Shown here: piece by piece, positions 62,316 through 64,000 of the stretch
Numbering within the stretch: the stretch's first letter is position 1
Layout: the number at the start of each line of letters is the position of its first letter
NCBI RefSeq assembly: GCF_040298565.1
Contig: NZ_JBEPAK010000002.1
Location: 1-64,000 of the forward strand
Reading direction: 5' to 3'
DNA: 64,000 bases
DNA from: Kitasatospora sp040298565
GTDB lineage: Bacteria; Actinomycetota; Actinomycetes; Streptomycetales; Streptomycetaceae
The notes under the pieces: generated by a model
Seen by the model: the letters and a program-made list of their open reading frames with translations, nothing else
The model's database searches: none
What the model was told of the DNA's origin: nothing
Made by a program: the position numbers and the translations under genes

Positions 62316-63917
62316 TCACCGCGCCGGTCGGGCCGTCAGCTCGCCCAGCATCGCCGCCCGGAAGCGCAGCGTCCAGGCCAGTTGGGCGAAGGTCTCCGAC
62401 CAGGCGGTGTCGGGCGCGGCCCCGGCGGCCAGCTCCTCCACCGCGTCGGCCGTCTCGGGGGCGAGCGCGCGCTCCGTCATCCCGAGCACCCCGCTGTGGC
62501 TCCACGGGTACGCGCCGGAGGCGGCGGCGCGGGCCAGCGCCGTCACCACCGCGAGGGACAGCGGCGGTGTCCACGGGGTGGCGCAGGCGCCGAGCAGTTG
62601 GAAGGCCTCGCCCAGGCCGTGCACCTCGATGAAGGCGGCCGTCCAGGCGGCCCGCTCCTCCGGCGGGAGGACGGCCAGCAGCTTGGCCGGCGCCCCGGTG
62701 ACCCGCTGGGCCCTGGCCCGCCCGGTGCCGCGGGACGCCGGCGGTGCGGGCGCGGGCCCGAGCAGGGCGCGGGCCCACTCGGCGTCCTGCTGGCGGACGG
62801 CGGCGCGGGCCCAGGCCTCGCGCAGGTCGTCGGCCCAGCTGCTGCTGGTCTCGTCCACGCTGTCGCCGACCCGCAGCGCGAGCAACTGCTCGGGCCTCAG
62901 GCCGGTGCTCCGCGCCCAGGTCGCGAGCGGGGCGGCGGCCACCACCTCGCCGAACCACCAGGCCCGTTCGCCGCGCCCGGTGGGCGAGGTCGGCGCGATC
63001 CCGTCGCGCTGCATCCGCTCGTCGCACTCGGCGGGCGGGGTGACCACCAGATGGGTGCCGCCCTCCGCCAGGCGGACGGCGGCCAGCGCCCGCTCGGCCA
63101 TCCGCTGCGCGAGCGCGGACCCGGGCAGGGTGGAGAGCAGCTCGGCGGCGGTGGTCCGGACGTTCTTGCTGCGGTCGGAGAGCGCGGCCTCCAGGAACGG
63201 TTCGTCGGCGGGGGAGAGCCCGTCCTGCAGGGCGTCCAGGAAGAGCACCCGGTCCTCGGCGCGCTCGGTGGACCAGGTGCTCCGCAGCAGCTCCAGCCCG
63301 GCGGCCGGGTCGCTGCGGCGCAGCAGGGTGAGGTGGGTGACCCGCTCGGCGAACAGGCCCTCGTGCCAGATCCGGTGGTCGCCGGCCCCCTCCGGCTGCC
63401 GGGTCGGCTCGGGCGGGGCGGTGCGCAGCACGAACCGCCAGTCGGGGTTCTGCTCGGCCAGCCAGCGGCCCAGCGGACCGGCCAACGCGACGGCGTCGGG
63501 GCGCAGTTCACTGCGTGCGCGGGCGGCGTCGAGCAGACCGGGTATCAGCGCGGCGGGCGGCCGGAGTCCCTGGGCGCGGGCGGCGGTGAGCCATTGCGGC
63601 AGCAGGTTGGCCAGGGTGCCGCCGCTGCCGGAGCGTCCGGCGAGCAGCACGGCCAGCCGGTGGGCGGCGGCCTCGGGCAGTTCGGGGCGGGTGTCCGGGG
63701 GCGCGGGCGGGCCGGGCGGTTCGACGGCCGGTACGGGCAGTGCCCCGGCCCGGCGGCGGACGGTGGCCAGCGCGGCCAGCTCCAGCAGCGCGGTGGCCGG
63801 GTCGTCCGGGTCCACGGCCTCCGCGAACGGCAGGGCGGTGGCCGGGACGGGCCGGCGGTCGGTGCCGAGCAGGGCGCTGGTCCGCAAGGTCTCCCACGGG
63901 TCCTGGATGGTCGTCAT
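62316..63917 (-). CDS. DUF5691-family protein
   Basis: A 533-aa Ala/Leu/Arg-rich soluble protein of the DUF5691 group, probably an alpha-helical repeat fold. Recognisable stretches are LRTSALLGTDRRPVP at the start and DPAAGLELLRSTWSTERAEDRVLFLDALQDGLSPADEPFLEAALSDRSKNVRTTAAELLSTLPGS, which reads like HEAT repeats. No catalytic motif is seen. In actinobacteria such genes accompany SWIM-finger, MoxR AAA+ and VWA-domain genes, and another gene ends 14 bases upstream here. ATG 63917 follows AGGAGGACGACG. Confidence 0.8.
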   Translation of the reverse strand: MTTIQDPWETLRTSALLGTDRRPVPATALPFAEAVDPDDPATALLELAALATVRRRAGALPVPAVEPPGPPAPPDTRPELPEAAAHRLAVLLAGRSGSGGTLANLLPQWLTAARAQGLRPPAALIPGLLDAARARSELRPDAVALAGPLGRWLAEQNPDWRFVLRTAPPEPTRQPEGAGDHRIWHEGLFAERVTHLTLLRRSDPAAGLELLRSTWSTERAEDRVLFLDALQDGLSPADEPFLEAALSDRSKNVRTTAAELLSTLPGSALAQRMAERALAAVRLAEGGTHLVVTPPAECDERMQRDGIAPTSPTGRGERAWWFGEVVAAAPLATWARSTGLRPEQLLALRVGDSVDETSSSWADDLREAWARAAVRQQDAEWARALLGPAPAPPASRGTGRARAQRVTGAPAKLLAVLPPEERAAWTAAFIEVHGLGEAFQLLGACATPWTPPLSLAVVTALARAAASGAYPWSHSGVLGMTERALAPETADAVEELAAGAAPDTAWSETFAQLAWTLRFRAAMLGELTARPAR

Positions 63918-63931
63918 GTTGCGTCGTCCTC

Positions 63932-64000
63932 CTACGGGTTGGTGAGGCCGACCGGGCGGTGGTCGGCGGGCCAGGCCGTGACCGGGGCGAAGCCCTGGTG
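63932..64000 (-). CDS. 3' end of an upstream gene, truncated by the window
   Basis: The last 22 codons of a minus-strand gene, ending in LTNP before a TAG, are in frame with the window edge. The stop is 14 bases from the DUF5691 start and its ribosome site overlaps the stop, so the two are probably one operon. A SWIM zinc-finger protein is the usual neighbour, but too little sequence is present to identify it. Confidence 0.5.
   Translation of the reverse strand, partial: HQGFAPVTAWPADHRPVGLTNP

Overview
The window is a chromosomal segment of a high-GC actinobacterium, almost certainly a member of the Streptomycetaceae (Streptomyces, Kitasatospora or a close relative). The evidence is third-position GC bias throughout, TAGRNT-type -10 boxes, many apparent leaderless starts, the developmental block whiD-bldM-shbA, a streptophobe-type membrane protein, GroEL1 with a His-rich tail, and core-gene order of the secY to glmS kind. 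It looks like ordinary core chromosome: I see no insertion sequence, prophage, CRISPR array, tRNA or rRNA gene.

Layout. 1-11.2 kb: end of the ribosomal-protein region (secY-adk, map, mscL, infA-rpmJ-rpsM-rpsK-rpoA-rplQ, truA, an ABC-F ATPase, rplM-rpsI). rpsD is absent between rpsK and rpoA, and mscL sits between map and infA. 11.2-19.3 kb: amino-sugar and cell-wall precursor genes (glmM, glmS, alr) with coaA and nnr; a Uma2-family gene lies where acpS would be expected. 19.3-24.9 kb: alpha/beta hydrolase, the t6A genes tsaE, tsaB and tsaD with rimI, and a 65-codon gene behind a DtxR/iron-box-like palindrome. 25-29.6 kb: polysaccharide deacetylase, a THUMP-like methyltransferase, and groES-groEL1 under two CIRCE operators. 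29.6-29.9 kb: two 148-bp structured direct repeats. 30-33.6 kb: a self-regulated LysR gene, whiD, bldM with a sigma-BldN-like promoter, and the ECF sigma gene shbA. 34-36.8 kb: guaB and the IMPDH paralogue guaB3. 36.9-42.9 kb: membrane protein, then Ser/Thr kinase, pseudokinase, Ser/Thr kinase. 43-50 kb: succinate-semialdehyde dehydrogenase, GMC oxidoreductase, streptophobe-type protein, acyltransferase-3. 51-54 kb: guaA and a DoxX-Rieske fusion. 54-58 kb: divergent PspC/LiaF-like and PspC-histidine kinase/NarL regulator genes. 58-64 kb: pcrA, an M23 peptidase, icmB, a DUF5691 gene and the 3' tip of another gene.

How it fits together. The first third is translation, secretion and peptidoglycan-precursor housekeeping, with leader structures that look regulatory. 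The middle couples chaperones, redox-sensing WhiD, BldM and a sigma factor thought to drive the principal sigma gene to GMP synthesis and membrane kinases, a set tied to growth and sporulation. The right third is dominated by envelope-stress signalling and DNA repair. The least explained items are the kinase-pseudokinase-kinase trio, the iron-box small gene, the twin structured repeats, and several perfect palindromes in divergent promoters.
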